DNA of 64,000 bases from Lineus longissimus (lineage: Eukaryota > Nemertea > Pilidiophora > Heteronemertea > Lineidae), in assembly GCF_910592395.1 (NCBI RefSeq), contig NC_088308.1, forward strand, positions 17,065,501 through 17,129,500. The letters run 5' to 3'. This document shows positions 12,101 through 21,800 of this stretch, in pieces. Made by a program: the position numbers and the translations under genes. Under the pieces are notes generated by a model. That model was not told where the DNA came from, ran no database searches, and worked only from the letters and a program-made list of their open reading frames with translations. Every line of letters begins with the position of its first letter. Position 1 is the first letter of the stretch.

Positions 12101-15100
12101 GGTAAAGTTTGTGCTCAAGACGAGCATCAAGGAAACAACACTAAGACCACTCCACCTAGCCGAGATATTAGAGGCTGATTTCAAACAAGATGGACCACAA
12201 GAAAACACCGTATCTCAAGAAGACATCCAGTTCCTTCGGATCCTGAGTGAAGGCATCCACCAGCAAAAGGACGGCTTCTTCAACATGCCACTCCCTTTCA
12301 AAGAAAAGAGACCAACCCTCCCTTATAATATCTTCATGGCAAAGGTCCGGCTGGAACACTTGAAGCGCAGATTTAGAAGAGACAGCAAATACTTTGCCGA
12401 TTACACAGCCTTTATGGAAGACATTATCAAGCAAGGAGATGCCGAAAGGGCGACACAGGACAGCGATAGAAAGGGACAAATCTGGTATATTCCTCACCAT
12501 GGGGTGTATCATCCCAAAAAACCACAGAAGATCAGAGTAGTTTTTGATTGTGGAGCTAAATTCCAGGGAACAAGCCTAAATGACCATCTCTTACAGGGCC
12601 CAGATCAATTGAATGGGCTCCTGGGTGTACTATGCCGCTTCCGTCTTGGGAAGGTCGCATTCATGTGTGACATAGAGCGCATGTTCCATCGCTTCCGAGT
12701 CAGAGATGACCATCAAGATTACATAAGATTCCTGTGGTGGGAAGGTGGAAACCTTGAGACAGAACCAGTGAGCTATCGTCTGAAGGTCCACCTCTTTGGT
12801 GCAGTTTCATCACCAGGGTGCGCCATCTATGGACTACGGCATATGGCGGAGAAGTTCAAGGACCTTAGCCCAGAAGCCTCCGCATTCATAGCTGAAAACT
12901 TCTACATGGACGATGGTTTAGGGAGCACAGACGAAGTAGAAGAGGCAATCAAGGTCATCAAAGGAGCGAGATCAATCTGCCAGAAAGGAAACGTGAGACT
13001 CCACAAACTGGCGTCAAACAGCAGGGAAGTGCTTGAGTCCATCCCGCCGTCCGAAAGAGCTAAGGATATCATGGAACTTGATCTGTCACTTGATGACCTC
13101 CCCATAGAGAGAGCCCTTGGCATTCAGTGGTGTATTGAGTCTGATGTCTTCCAGTTCCGTCTGACGATCCAAGACCAACCCCTCACCCGACGAGGCATCC
13201 TGTCCATGGTATCTTCGGTTTTTGACCCACTTGGCTTCCTTGCACCATTTCTGCTGACTGGTAAGCAGATACTCCAACACCTTTGTAGAGAGAGCACAGA
13301 CTGGGACCAGCCTCTTCCAAATGAGCTTCGCCCAAAGTGGGAGGGATGGAGACGGGGGCTGGTAAGCCTGGCCACCATAAAAATACCTAGGTGCTTCAAA
13401 CCGACCGATTTTGGACCCATCAAACAGATGGAATTGCATCATTTCTCGGACGCATCGCTCACAGGGTACGGACAATGCAGCTATCTGAGATTAGTGGATG
13501 AGATTGAAAGGGTTCACTGCTCATTGGCAATGTCTAAAGCAAGGGTGGCCCCCCTGAAGCCTGTAACAGTCCCCAGATTGGAGCTGCAGGCTGCTGTAGT
13601 GTCTGTAAAGATCAGTGACTTTCTCAACAAAGAGTTGAAGATCAAAGAAATGAAGAATTATTATTGGACAGACTCCAGGGTTGTTCTTGGGTATATCCAA
13701 AATGAAGCACGCCGCTTCAAAATCTTTGTTGCCAACAGAGTTCAAAGAATAAGAGAGTCGTCAGAGCCAGGACAGTGGCGCCACATAGCCACAGATATCA
13801 ACCCAGCTGACCATGCATCCAGAGGACTGGAGGCAGAAGAACTGGAAACCTCCAGATGGTTCAATGGGCCTGCATTCCTGTGGGAAAAGCAACTCCCTGA
13901 GGTAAGCGACTCAACACCTGATCATGATGAAATCTCAAACGATGATCCCGAGGTCAAGAAGGTCACAGCCCTAGCCACTAAAGCCACAGAGAGAACAGCG
14001 ATGCTGAAGAGGTTTGAGAAGTTTTCTGATTGGTCAAGATTACTCTCAGCCATATCTACACTTCGTGAGCGTTGTTTACGCAAGCTAGGTAAAGGTATAC
14101 CCGATTTGACAGAGATAAGAAGAGCTTCAGAGACGTTCATCATCCTATGCATACAAAGAGAAGCCTTTGCAGACGAGATAGACGAACTGCAAAGAGGAGA
14201 ACATCTGAAGAAGGGCAACCAGCTCTATAACTTGGACCCCTTCCCAGATGAAGATGGAATCCTGAGAGTTGGAGGCAGGCTCAAACATTCGAACCTGAAT
14301 TATAGAGCCAAACATCCAGCTATCATCCCCAAGAAGACTGCCGTAGCTGAGCTGCTGATAAAGCATCATCATGAAAAGACTGCACATCAGGGCAGAGGTA
14401 TGACCATGAATGAGTTGAGAGCAAGAGGATTTTGGATACCAGGTTGCTCTGCCCAGGTCTCCTCACACATTTTCAAGTGTGTTGTTTGCAGACGTTTCAG
14501 GGGAACCACTCAAGTCCAGAAGATGGCTGACCTACCTAAAGATAGATTAGACGCCTCTCCCCCATTCACATACTGCGGAATCGATGTCTTTGGGCCATTT
14601 GAAGTGACAGAAAGGCGCAAGACCATCAAAAGGTATGGACTTCTGTTCACCTGTATGGCTTCCAGAGCCATACACATAGAGTTATTGGATGACATGACAA
14701 CGGATGTCTTTTTGAATGCCCTGCGATGCTTTGTCGCCCTCAGGGGCAAAGTACGCCTAATCCGGTGTGACCGGGGTTCTAATTTTGTAGGAGCAAGACA
14801 AGAACTGAAAGAGGCTATGAAAGAGATCGATGATGCAACCATTCAAGCCCACTTCCAGGGCGATTGCGAATTCGTCATGAACTCCCCAGAATCAAGCCAC
14901 AAAGGAGGCGTATGGGAACGACAGATCCGAACCATCCGCAGCGTGCTGAGAGTAGTCCTAGGATTGTCACATTCCCGTCTAGACACCTCCTCACTCAGGA
15001 CATTGTTCTATGAGGTAATGGCGATAATCAACAGCCGTCCATTGACTGTAGAAAACCTCAACGACCCTACTGCACCCCTGCCACTCACTCCAAATCAGTT

Positions 15101-15521
15101 GCTGACGATGAAATCAGACATCCTGATGCCACCCCCTGGGGAATTCCCCAAGGAGGATCTGTATGCCCGGAAGAGATGGCGCAGGGTTCAGTATCTTGCC
15201 AATGAGTTTTGGCAAAGATGGAGAAAAGAATATCTCCAGAATCTCCAACAGCGCCAGAAATGGCAGAAGCAAAGAAGAAACGTTGAAGTGGGAGACATAG
15301 TGATCCTAAATGACGCAGACCTACCAAGATGCGACTGGAAGCTGGCAATGGTAGAGACGACTGAGAAAGGAAGGGATGATCTAACAAGAACAGTGAAGCT
15401 CCGGATGGCTAGTGCTGAGCTAACGGCTGACGGGAAGCGCAAGGGCAAGGTCCGATTCCTGGAGAGACCCATCCACAAGTTGATTATGTTGCTGGAAAAG
15501 TCCCCAGATCAGCCTGATTAA
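9108..15521 (+). CDS. BEL/Pao Gag-Pol polyprotein, 2137 codons
   Basis: One uninterrupted ORF; the start is the first ATG (9108), while an upstream in-frame TTG at 9093 is not needed. Domains in order: charged N-terminus with a Ser/Arg-rich stretch (~210-235) and a coiled coil (~255-320); DUF1759-type Gag region (~455-600); two CCHC knuckles, CSFCGKKGHYIQEC (~692) and CYGCLKRGHMVKEC (~727), plus a partial third (~745); aspartic protease with LLDTQSDTSF (~824); reverse transcriptase with VVFDCGAKF (~1142) and catalytic FYMDD (~1266); RNase H with HHFSDAS and YWTDSR (~1445-1570); HHCC zinc region (~1753) and integrase core with GIDVFG, CDRGSNF and GGVWER carrying the D, D and E. All catalytic motifs look intact. 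The protease reads D-T-Q-S-D where retroviral proteases have D-T/S-G; I think this form occurs in other BEL elements but cannot check. Confidence 0.97.
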   Translation: METLPATETSTQEGDRTRTQTSEERTQERPLEQQSDSFDLPALFHKHEADREQSRQPTDTLIDVEKDADEKQAPEREPERRTGEPTQGPRRSLRTRRPTEKARENQRQEVCQKFWHTFRELEKFGAYAHDTCSNYDFSLIPDYRDTLVADLNRISDRIAGDYDEVRATFSSPPSEICRGVDQATSHARGLIQFLNESPQHRNSEDGRSSSHSRSSRSCRSIRSRRSSSSVSSASLARREAAAKTASLRAALLVQDEEDMIEDQILQLQLNETKRKAEAESQQAVLKRSLERQKLVKELKMEEARLQAYEEEEAPSVSEIRQFPVPPMSAQQTPMEPTREPERLPVNPMTMLATRMEPLRELRTTPSLQSPLPHVTVTETQRKQAQVQQSAQVLFHPPSGRAPKTENPTRLPGSSLRPEASVWSPQPETPGPKQETVSDLAFIANTLAASINLGRLPVPEPPIFSGDPLLFPDWMASFKSLIESRGVPSHERIHYLKKYLGGPAREAVAGCSLLRSENAYEKAKEILEDRYGSDFAVSDAFRKKLDSWPKLSGKDSKGLRKLSDFLEQCAIAQEEVKGLNMLNDIWENRKLLQKLPDWIVSRWGRTVNKIKKTRREYPTFKDFRTFLLEEAEIACDPVVSIGSLKSPETAGEPYPKDAAKGTKGPGAKTLLTKTTGDNKNTTTTYAAQGQTSVCSFCGKKGHYIQECRSLAAKSRQEKQEIVKNGGFCYGCLKRGHMVKECPKRGTCKRCNGKHPTSLHEERGERAIKNPDPMKDGKEATETVREKASCKRTACPTAKQNCAMIVPVWVSSSDNPDKEQLVYALLDTQSDTSFILSHTADRLGTHFTQAQLSLSTMTTKDRVINCQKYRHLVVRGFDSKEKIPIPVAYSREFIPANEDNIPTPKVAKRWPHLREVATRLQPLQDIDVGLLIGFDCPQALAPRSSILGQGNEPFAIETSLGWSLVGGDCLQPSGDSVGLSCMAVSTKVPETLQLSETPNTVKFVLKTSIKETTLRPLHLAEILEADFKQDGPQENTVSQEDIQFLRILSEGIHQQKDGFFNMPLPFKEKRPTLPYNIFMAKVRLEHLKRRFRRDSKYFADYTAFMEDIIKQGDAERATQDSDRKGQIWYIPHHGVYHPKKPQKIRVVFDCGAKFQGTSLNDHLLQGPDQLNGLLGVLCRFRLGKVAFMCDIERMFHRFRVRDDHQDYIRFLWWEGGNLETEPVSYRLKVHLFGAVSSPGCAIYGLRHMAEKFKDLSPEASAFIAENFYMDDGLGSTDEVEEAIKVIKGARSICQKGNVRLHKLASNSREVLESIPPSERAKDIMELDLSLDDLPIERALGIQWCIESDVFQFRLTIQDQPLTRRGILSMVSSVFDPLGFLAPFLLTGKQILQHLCRESTDWDQPLPNELRPKWEGWRRGLVSLATIKIPRCFKPTDFGPIKQMELHHFSDASLTGYGQCSYLRLVDEIERVHCSLAMSKARVAPLKPVTVPRLELQAAVVSVKISDFLNKELKIKEMKNYYWTDSRVVLGYIQNEARRFKIFVANRVQRIRESSEPGQWRHIATDINPADHASRGLEAEELETSRWFNGPAFLWEKQLPEVSDSTPDHDEISNDDPEVKKVTALATKATERTAMLKRFEKFSDWSRLLSAISTLRERCLRKLGKGIPDLTEIRRASETFIILCIQREAFADEIDELQRGEHLKKGNQLYNLDPFPDEDGILRVGGRLKHSNLNYRAKHPAIIPKKTAVAELLIKHHHEKTAHQGRGMTMNELRARGFWIPGCSAQVSSHIFKCVVCRRFRGTTQVQKMADLPKDRLDASPPFTYCGIDVFGPFEVTERRKTIKRYGLLFTCMASRAIHIELLDDMTTDVFLNALRCFVALRGKVRLIRCDRGSNFVGARQELKEAMKEIDDATIQAHFQGDCEFVMNSPESSHKGGVWERQIRTIRSVLRVVLGLSHSRLDTSSLRTLFYEVMAIINSRPLTVENLNDPTAPLPLTPNQLLTMKSDILMPPPGEFPKEDLYARKRWRRVQYLANEFWQRWRKEYLQNLQQRQKWQKQRRNVEVGDIVILNDADLPRCDWKLAMVETTEKGRDDLTRTVKLRMASAELTADGKRKGKVRFLERPIHKLIMLLEKSPDQPD

Positions 15522-15786
15522 TTTTCCTATAGCTTCCTGGTCTTCAATGGGTGGGAGTTCTTCTCATTCTCATTTTTTTTGTGTCCTTTTACACATTACC
15601 TTCCAGATTGCGTTTAGATTTAAGTTTTTTTTTTTTTTTTCTTTCATACGACAATTATATGTTTTTGTAGATATTACAGTTTTGGATACGTACATAGTAT
15701 AACGTTATGGAATTCCTCGGATTACCTTTGGTGATTGATTAGTTTAGGTTTTTTTGTGGAAATCACTTAGGTGATTTGGGTGGGAG
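15522..15786 (+). other. BEL 3' noncoding segment
   Basis: 265 bases of T-rich sequence with a run of about sixteen T near 15627. It ends in GGGTGGGAG directly before the 3' LTR, the expected place of the polypurine tract that primes plus-strand DNA. Confidence 0.7.
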
Positions 15787-16820
15787 TGTGACAGCAGGCA
15801 ATGTGAGATGTTTTCTATTTTGTGTGGCTGAAGATGACTCACAGTTAGCATCTCTTAGAAAGCACTTTGGACGGGTCAAACTCTGGCATGAGTGGTACAC
15901 CAAGGTTGTAGGCACTATGGACCACTTCACTTCCTGTTAAGAAATACTTGATTCTTACACCTTTCAAGATTTAGTCCCATTTTTGATTTAGTATATTTCA
16001 TGATGGTTTAAGTTTAACACATCATCGTTTGGGTTTAAATAGTTTTCATGTTAGATTTCAGGATGTTTCCTTTCGTTTATTCCTTGATTATTAGCTGTGA
16101 TTAACGGAGTATTTATTTGGTTATATGTCCAGGATTTGGGATAGTCAACTTCCTCCCATCCTTTCTCATACATGCTCTTGTCTTGGATAGATCAGAAACA
16201 TTTATGCCAATTTCAATCTAACATATATCAGCGGAATCCTAGACCCCAGAATGCGGCAAACACGGTATGTAGTAAGCTATGCCTTTATTAATATCATGGA
16301 AGTGATATTTCCGTCTTCTAGTTATTCATAGATAGATATTTTGGACATGTAAAGTGAGCATCAAAATGAGCCATGTGGAGTCTTTGTTCTCCACCACATA
16401 TGTACTTCATTTCTTAATTCATTAGTATAACCTTTGACAAGTGGCTTAACTGGTTACTATAAGACCATTCTTGAGCTTGATACAAGTATATCACACCTTT
16501 GGTGTTATATAGATGATTTTATATCTTTAGGACGCTAGTTTCTTATACCCTGTCTCTGGAGATAGGTTTAGCTTTAGCTTTAGGATTTCTTTCTTTTCAT
16601 TCTGATCTGTGAACTCAAGATAAGTGTTGCATCTTCTTTCAGTCTTTTACGGCATCAACGACATACATAAGGAGTTAGAAATATTTGTAAGACAGAGAAC
16701 GAAGAAAGATTTATCAATAAAGATGCCCGTATATCATATAAAGAGTGTTTATTCATCAGAACGATTGGTCCACCACCTGGGGCGGCTTGATTCCGTACAG
16801 AGTCCATGGCAGAATCTACA
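15787..16820 (+). repeat. 3' LTR of the BEL/Pao element
   Basis: Same 1034 bp as the 5' LTR by eye, from TGTGACAGCA to AATCTACA. It is followed by GAGGG, the presumed target duplication, and then directly by LINE coding sequence on the other strand. Confidence 0.95.
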
Positions 16821-17511
16821 GAGGGCAGTCGAGAAATATATGTTTTGTGGATTGATTCTTAAAACCACAGGTGCAGGATGGGCTTTGTACATTAGTAAAA
16901 TTATGACTAAACAGGTGTGATTTAAAGATCAAATCACACCTGGTTCTATTTAGATATAGTTCTTCATACCGGGTTAAATCTAATTTAGTGGAGACAAGCG
17001 GGTCTTTTGGCCCTTTCCGAAGTAATCTAAGATTATATTTAAATGAATTACGCGATAAACATTGCTTGACATTAGTTGGTATAGTGTCCCATAGACGAAT
17101 AGAACTTAGAACAGTGGACTTGGAGAATCCCTGGGATACATTCTGAGGAAGACGATATGGTCTAGGTTGCCTTAGTCTAGCATCTATAACCTGATTACGA
17201 TATGAGTTTAAAATTTTACAAACATATGACGGGACAGAATGATTTTCTACATCGTACATTAAAATTACTTTCTTTTCAACTCGACGGGAATCAAGTGTCA
17301 TCCAGCCAAGCCTTTTATACAGTTTCATATGATTTGTTCCATGTAGACAGCCACTGACTATTATGGCAGCCGGATAATTGATCTGATCAAGTTTAGCTAA
17401 TAAAATCTGGCTAGCAGAGGCAAAAATGATTGAACCAAATTCAAGATGAGGCAGGATAAAAGACATGTACATTTTTTCAAGGTGTTTTGATCGGACTGAT
17501 GATTTTAACAA
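16821..17511 (-). mobile_element. 5'-truncated LINE, reverse-transcriptase C-terminal part
   Basis: The minus strand encodes about 230 residues typical of the end of a non-LTR reverse transcriptase: SFILPHLEFGS, LDQINYPAAIIV, LYKRLGWMTLDSRR, then SRNSFKYNLR and a C-terminal knuckle CTCGFKNQSTKHIFLDCP. The element begins abruptly at 17511, exactly beside the 12-bp target repeat TTACCGTACCTG (17512-17523), which is the usual 5' truncation of LINEs. It is cut at 16821 by the BEL 3' LTR and continues at 7184-6763. Clade is probably Jockey/CR1/I-like; I cannot place it more exactly. It carries no catalytic RT motif and is not autonomous. Confidence 0.85.
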
Positions 17512-17523
17512 TTACCGTACCTG

Positions 17524-18010
17524 GTATCATCTGATTGTGATACTGGCATTGGCCTAATTGATCAACATCCCTGATATGTCTCTCCTTGTTATGTCACTTA
17601 TTGCCTTGCTCGAACTGATCACCGTCCCTACATGGTGTGGCCCTCCTCATTCCCCCTTCCCTTGCTCCTGGGTGGTCTCAGTCATGTCTCTCCTGGTTGT
17701 GACACTTACATCGCCCGTTGCTCACCATCCCAGGTATGTCTCTCTAATAATTGGTTGCGATAGTATAAACCCTCGTCTTGACCTAGTTCATCACAGTCTC
17801 TATACTAGTATGTCCCAACGTTGGGACACTTGCATTGCCCCCATTTGATCCATGATGTCTCTCCTGGTTGTGACTCCTGCCTTGCCCCACGTGATCGCCT
17901 TCCCTGGTATGTCTTCTCCAGGTGCGATACCTGCATCGGTTCTGTTCATCTACATCGATGTTATATGCCCCTCCTGGTTGTGTTACTCACATTACCATGG
18001 TATGTTATTA
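17524..18010. repeat. degenerate ~57-bp minisatellite, right part
   Basis: Continuation of the array at 6187-6545 (TATGTCTCTCCTGGTTGTGA, ACTTGCATTGCCCC, GATCACC linkers), about eight units. Removing the LINE and BEL joins a unit correctly across the target site, showing the LINE landed inside the array. Confidence 0.75.
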
Positions 18011-18099
18011 TCGATCATCCTTACTTGTTAGCTTCATGAAACACCCCCTGGAGCTACGTGGGGTCACACTTCAAGTGTGTAGCATAAGACACCCAAATT

Positions 18100-18355
18100 C
18101 TTGACCCAGGATTGCATTACTGGATGAACCGGCATGGCTTTCAAGGAATTGAAATTCCTGGCTCTTCACAACAGGTTTGAGGCTCAATCCGAGATAAATT
18201 GTCCGATGAAACTAAAAGCCCTGGTCCCTCCTACCAGACTGTCTATGCCAGGGCAAGTAAAAGATCCTACATGGTTTGACAGTGCCTATAATGGACCCCA
18301 TATCTCCGGCACAACACTGGTAATGACGACGACGACGACGACGATTGTGATTGGA
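18100..18355 (+). repeat. SINE copy, family 1, head missing
   Basis: Shares its body with the better copy at 55146-55470: GGCTTTCAAGGAA, ATTCCTGGCTCTTCACAA, GAAACTAAAAGCCCTGGTCC, GGGCAAGTAAAAGATCC. The tRNA-like head is not recognisable. It ends in a (GAC)n run. It lies just downstream of the LRR gene 3' end. Confidence 0.6.
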
Positions 18356-18402
18356 GGAAGATGCCAGAGGCAAGGAAAAAATCATATGAATACACAAAAT
18401 AA

Positions 18403-18408
18403 TTTATT
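18403..18408 (-). terminator. polyadenylation signal of the LRR gene
   Basis: AATAAA on the minus strand, about 490 bases after the stop codon at 18896. It is the first canonical signal I see downstream, so the 3' UTR is probably about half a kilobase. Confidence 0.5.
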
Positions 18409-18895
18409 TCTCTGAAAATACAAATCTGCATGCAACATCTTGGCAGAAAATAAACAAGTCTGAATACAACTTGTTTAATTCATCTTGGCAATAGGTGTAA
18501 TTAAAACAATATATAATTACCTGATACTGCCAAAAATGCTACTTGCTTTTTATGCTAGCTCAGCGTAGAAAGCATTAAAAACGTACATCTACACTTTCTT
18601 TTTACATCAACCCTGGCAGTGATATAGACGCGAGAATGGCTAACTGAGCAACAAATGGTGGAAGAGATCAGCTGAAAACGAGCCCATAACCGACAACATG
18701 CTATCACACACAGCATACAATGTACACAAAGACTTAGGTGGTTCGTGAGTTGCATCCCAGAAACTTAATTTCTTAGGTAGAGAGGGGGGGTCTTTTTCTC
18801 CTGACAATAACAAACATTTGCCATGCTCCCTAACTCTCTGTACTTATTAGAGCCGGCACAGCAATATGGAAACAACTTTTACACTCAAACCAACA

Positions 18896-21800
18896 TCATG
18901 AACTCTCAGCGTCATCAAACTGTCCATCTTCGCTTTCAAACTCCAACCTTTCCCGTACAATGGCAGGAGCATGTCTGTCAGAAGGGTTGAACCCATGGTG
19001 CAAAGACCAAGTACCCCTTTGCTGAAACGCTGCACCTGGATGTCGATAGGCAACAGAACCTTAAAAGAGAAAATGCAGAAATCAAGTTCTCAGAGCTAAA
19101 ATCGACAGAAGAGGACCCCAGTCATAAGCATGACCGCCTTGTTCTTTTGCTTACATCATGCTAAATGATGACATGAGCCCATTGACAAGACACCTAGAAT
19201 AATTGGAAAAGAATTCAATTCTTGACAAAATGCAAGGGTTTAATGTGTTTTTATCATCAGGCTTAATACCCTCACAACTTCAAATGTAGTAAGTTTTGCA
19301 TAATAAAACTAGACCTGCCGCCTCTCTGAGAGTAAGAATTACCGCACCACGTATGTGCTTTTATCATTCCAAAAATCCCTAACAAGAGAGGGAGCATAGC
19401 GTTTCAGATGTGAGGAAGAGTATGCGTACCATAACCATAAGGATCATCATCATTCTCATCATCCACTTTATCCCAGTCTTCAGCCTCAGCAGTGGGATTA
19501 AACTCTGAAAGATGCAAAAGACAAAATAGTAAATTCACAGAATTTGTACCGGCTCTTAGTGAGGGAGGGGGGGAGGTATTGGTCAAGGCACTGGTCCCAT
19601 CATTACTTGACTTGACCCAAACAAAACCTGAGGCGACCTTGACCAGGTCACTTTACTTCGATTGTCACATAAACTGTTTGAATAAGACATACGAGATTCC
19701 TTGCTGACAGTGCATATGTCGGAGCCATAGAGCACCATCACCATAATGATATGCTGCGAAACTGACAAAATAGCATCTATGGCAATAATTTGGTCCAGAC
19801 TTACACCACCATCTTTACATACCGAAGTTGTATTCAGCATTTTTTGGCAGTAGGTCAGCTTCCTCATCCCAGTCTTCTGTGGCTGACACATGAAACGAGT
19901 TCATACTTGCACCTGTGAGATTAACAAAAACAATCAGTAATGAAACGGCCAGGGGCCATTGTGCTCACCGTATACATCTTTTATTAGGCAGGATCATGCT
20001 TAGTTTAGAGGTGAATATGGTGAACACAATCAGGCATGAAGACTTTTTTTTTATGTGTATTGATGTCAAGTAATAAGACAGGGCAGTATATATAAGTTTA
20101 TGATCCAACCAATAATTGTCTATGACATCAACAAGATCAATATCGTGTGATTGCTAAGAGTCCCTGCAATAAAAAATTCATCGAAAAAAAGTCATTAATA
20201 AGCGAGATATTGCACGTCCTACTTTTTCAGTTTTGACCCCCTGGTGGCCAAATCAAGAATCAGATCAGGCCAAAATTCGGTGTCAGAGATTATCTGATGT
20301 AGGGGGTTACATGTACCAACTTTCAAGTTCATAGCTTTAGCAGTTAAGAAACGTGCCATAGTTACACTCGAACGGTCAATTTACGCCATTTGACCTCTGT
20401 GACCTAGAAAAGGAGGTCAAATCCAAAAATCATAGGAAATGTGATGTATCCTTGCTAGGAGTCCCTGCCATAAAATTTTATCGAAAACAATTCACTCAAA
20501 TAGGCAAGATATTGCACGTCTTCCTTTTTCCGTTATGGCCCCCTGGTGGCCGAATAAAGAATCAGATCAGGCCAAAATTCGACATCAGACGTTATCTGAT
20601 GTAGGGGGTTATATGCACCAAGTTTCAAGTTCATAGCTTTACTGGTTAAGAAACGTGCCATAGTTTACACTCTAACAGCCAATTTACGCCATATGACTTC
20701 TGTGACCTTGAAAAGTAGGTCAAATTGAAAACCCGTAAAATATGTGATGTATTCTTCCAAACAGTACCTACCATAAGAATTTTATCGAAAACAAGTCACT
20801 TATAAGCGAGATATCACACTTTTTAGATTTCCACTTTTGGCCCCCTGGTGGCAAAGTTAGGAATCAGATCGAACCAAAATTCAGCGCCAGAGGCTATGTG
20901 ATATAGGGGGTTATATGTACCAAGTTTCAAGTTCATAGCTTTAGTGGTTAAGAAACGTGCCATAGTTTACACTCTAATGGCCAATTTACGCCATATGACC
21001 TCTGTGACCTTGAAAAGTAGGTCAAATTGAAAACCCGTATAATATAAAATGTATATTTGCTATGAGTACCTACAACAAAAGTTTTATCGAAAACAAGTCA
21101 CTTATAAGCGAGATATCACACTTTTTAGATTTCCACTTTTGGCCCCCTGGTGGCAAAGTTAGGAATCAGATCGAACCAAAATTCAGCACCAGAGGCTATG
21201 TGATATAGGGGGTTATATGTACCAAGTTTCAAGTTCATAGCTTTAGTGGTTAAGAAACGTGCCATAGTTTACACTCTAATGGCCAATTTACGCCATATGA
21301 CCTCTGCGACCTTGAAAACAAGGTCAAATTAAAAACCCGTATAATATAAAATGTATATTTGCTATGAGTACCTACAACAAAAGTTTTATCGAAAACAAGT
21401 CACTAATAAGCGAGATATCACACTTTTTAGATATCAACATTTGGCCCCCTGGTGGCCAAACAGAGAATCAGATCGGACCGAAAATCAGTGTCAGAGGTCA
21501 GCTGACCTAGGGCATTCTGTGTACAAAGTTTCAAGTTCATAGCCCTAGCAGTTAAGAAACGTGCCACTGTTAGGATACGACGACGACGACGACGACGGAC
21601 ACAGCGCTATCATATAGACTCCCCTTACGGTGAGCCAAAAACAAGGTTTTAAAATCCAAATTTGCACCAACCTTAGACGACAGATGATCAAGCCTTCAAA
21701 GATAAGTACTACAGCGCTTTTCCTGAGGAAATTCCTCATTCCTTGTTTCTACTAGGACAATATATATGACAACCACACCTTGCATTAAGTCTTGCCTCAC

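Larger units (their letters stand above)
7185..16820 (+). mobile_element. complete BEL/Pao LTR retrotransposon, 9636 bp
   Basis: Layout: LTR 7185-8218, leader 8219-9107, one polyprotein ORF 9108-15521, short 3' noncoding region with a purine-rich GGGTGGGAG just before the 3' LTR, LTR 15787-16820. I did not recognise the primer-binding site directly after the 5' LTR. It lies on the plus strand inside a minus-strand LINE. Intact ORF plus matching LTRs means a very recent insertion; BEL/Pao elements transpose by reverse transcription in virus-like particles and integrate with a 4-6 bp duplication. No separate env-like ORF is present. Confidence 0.95.
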
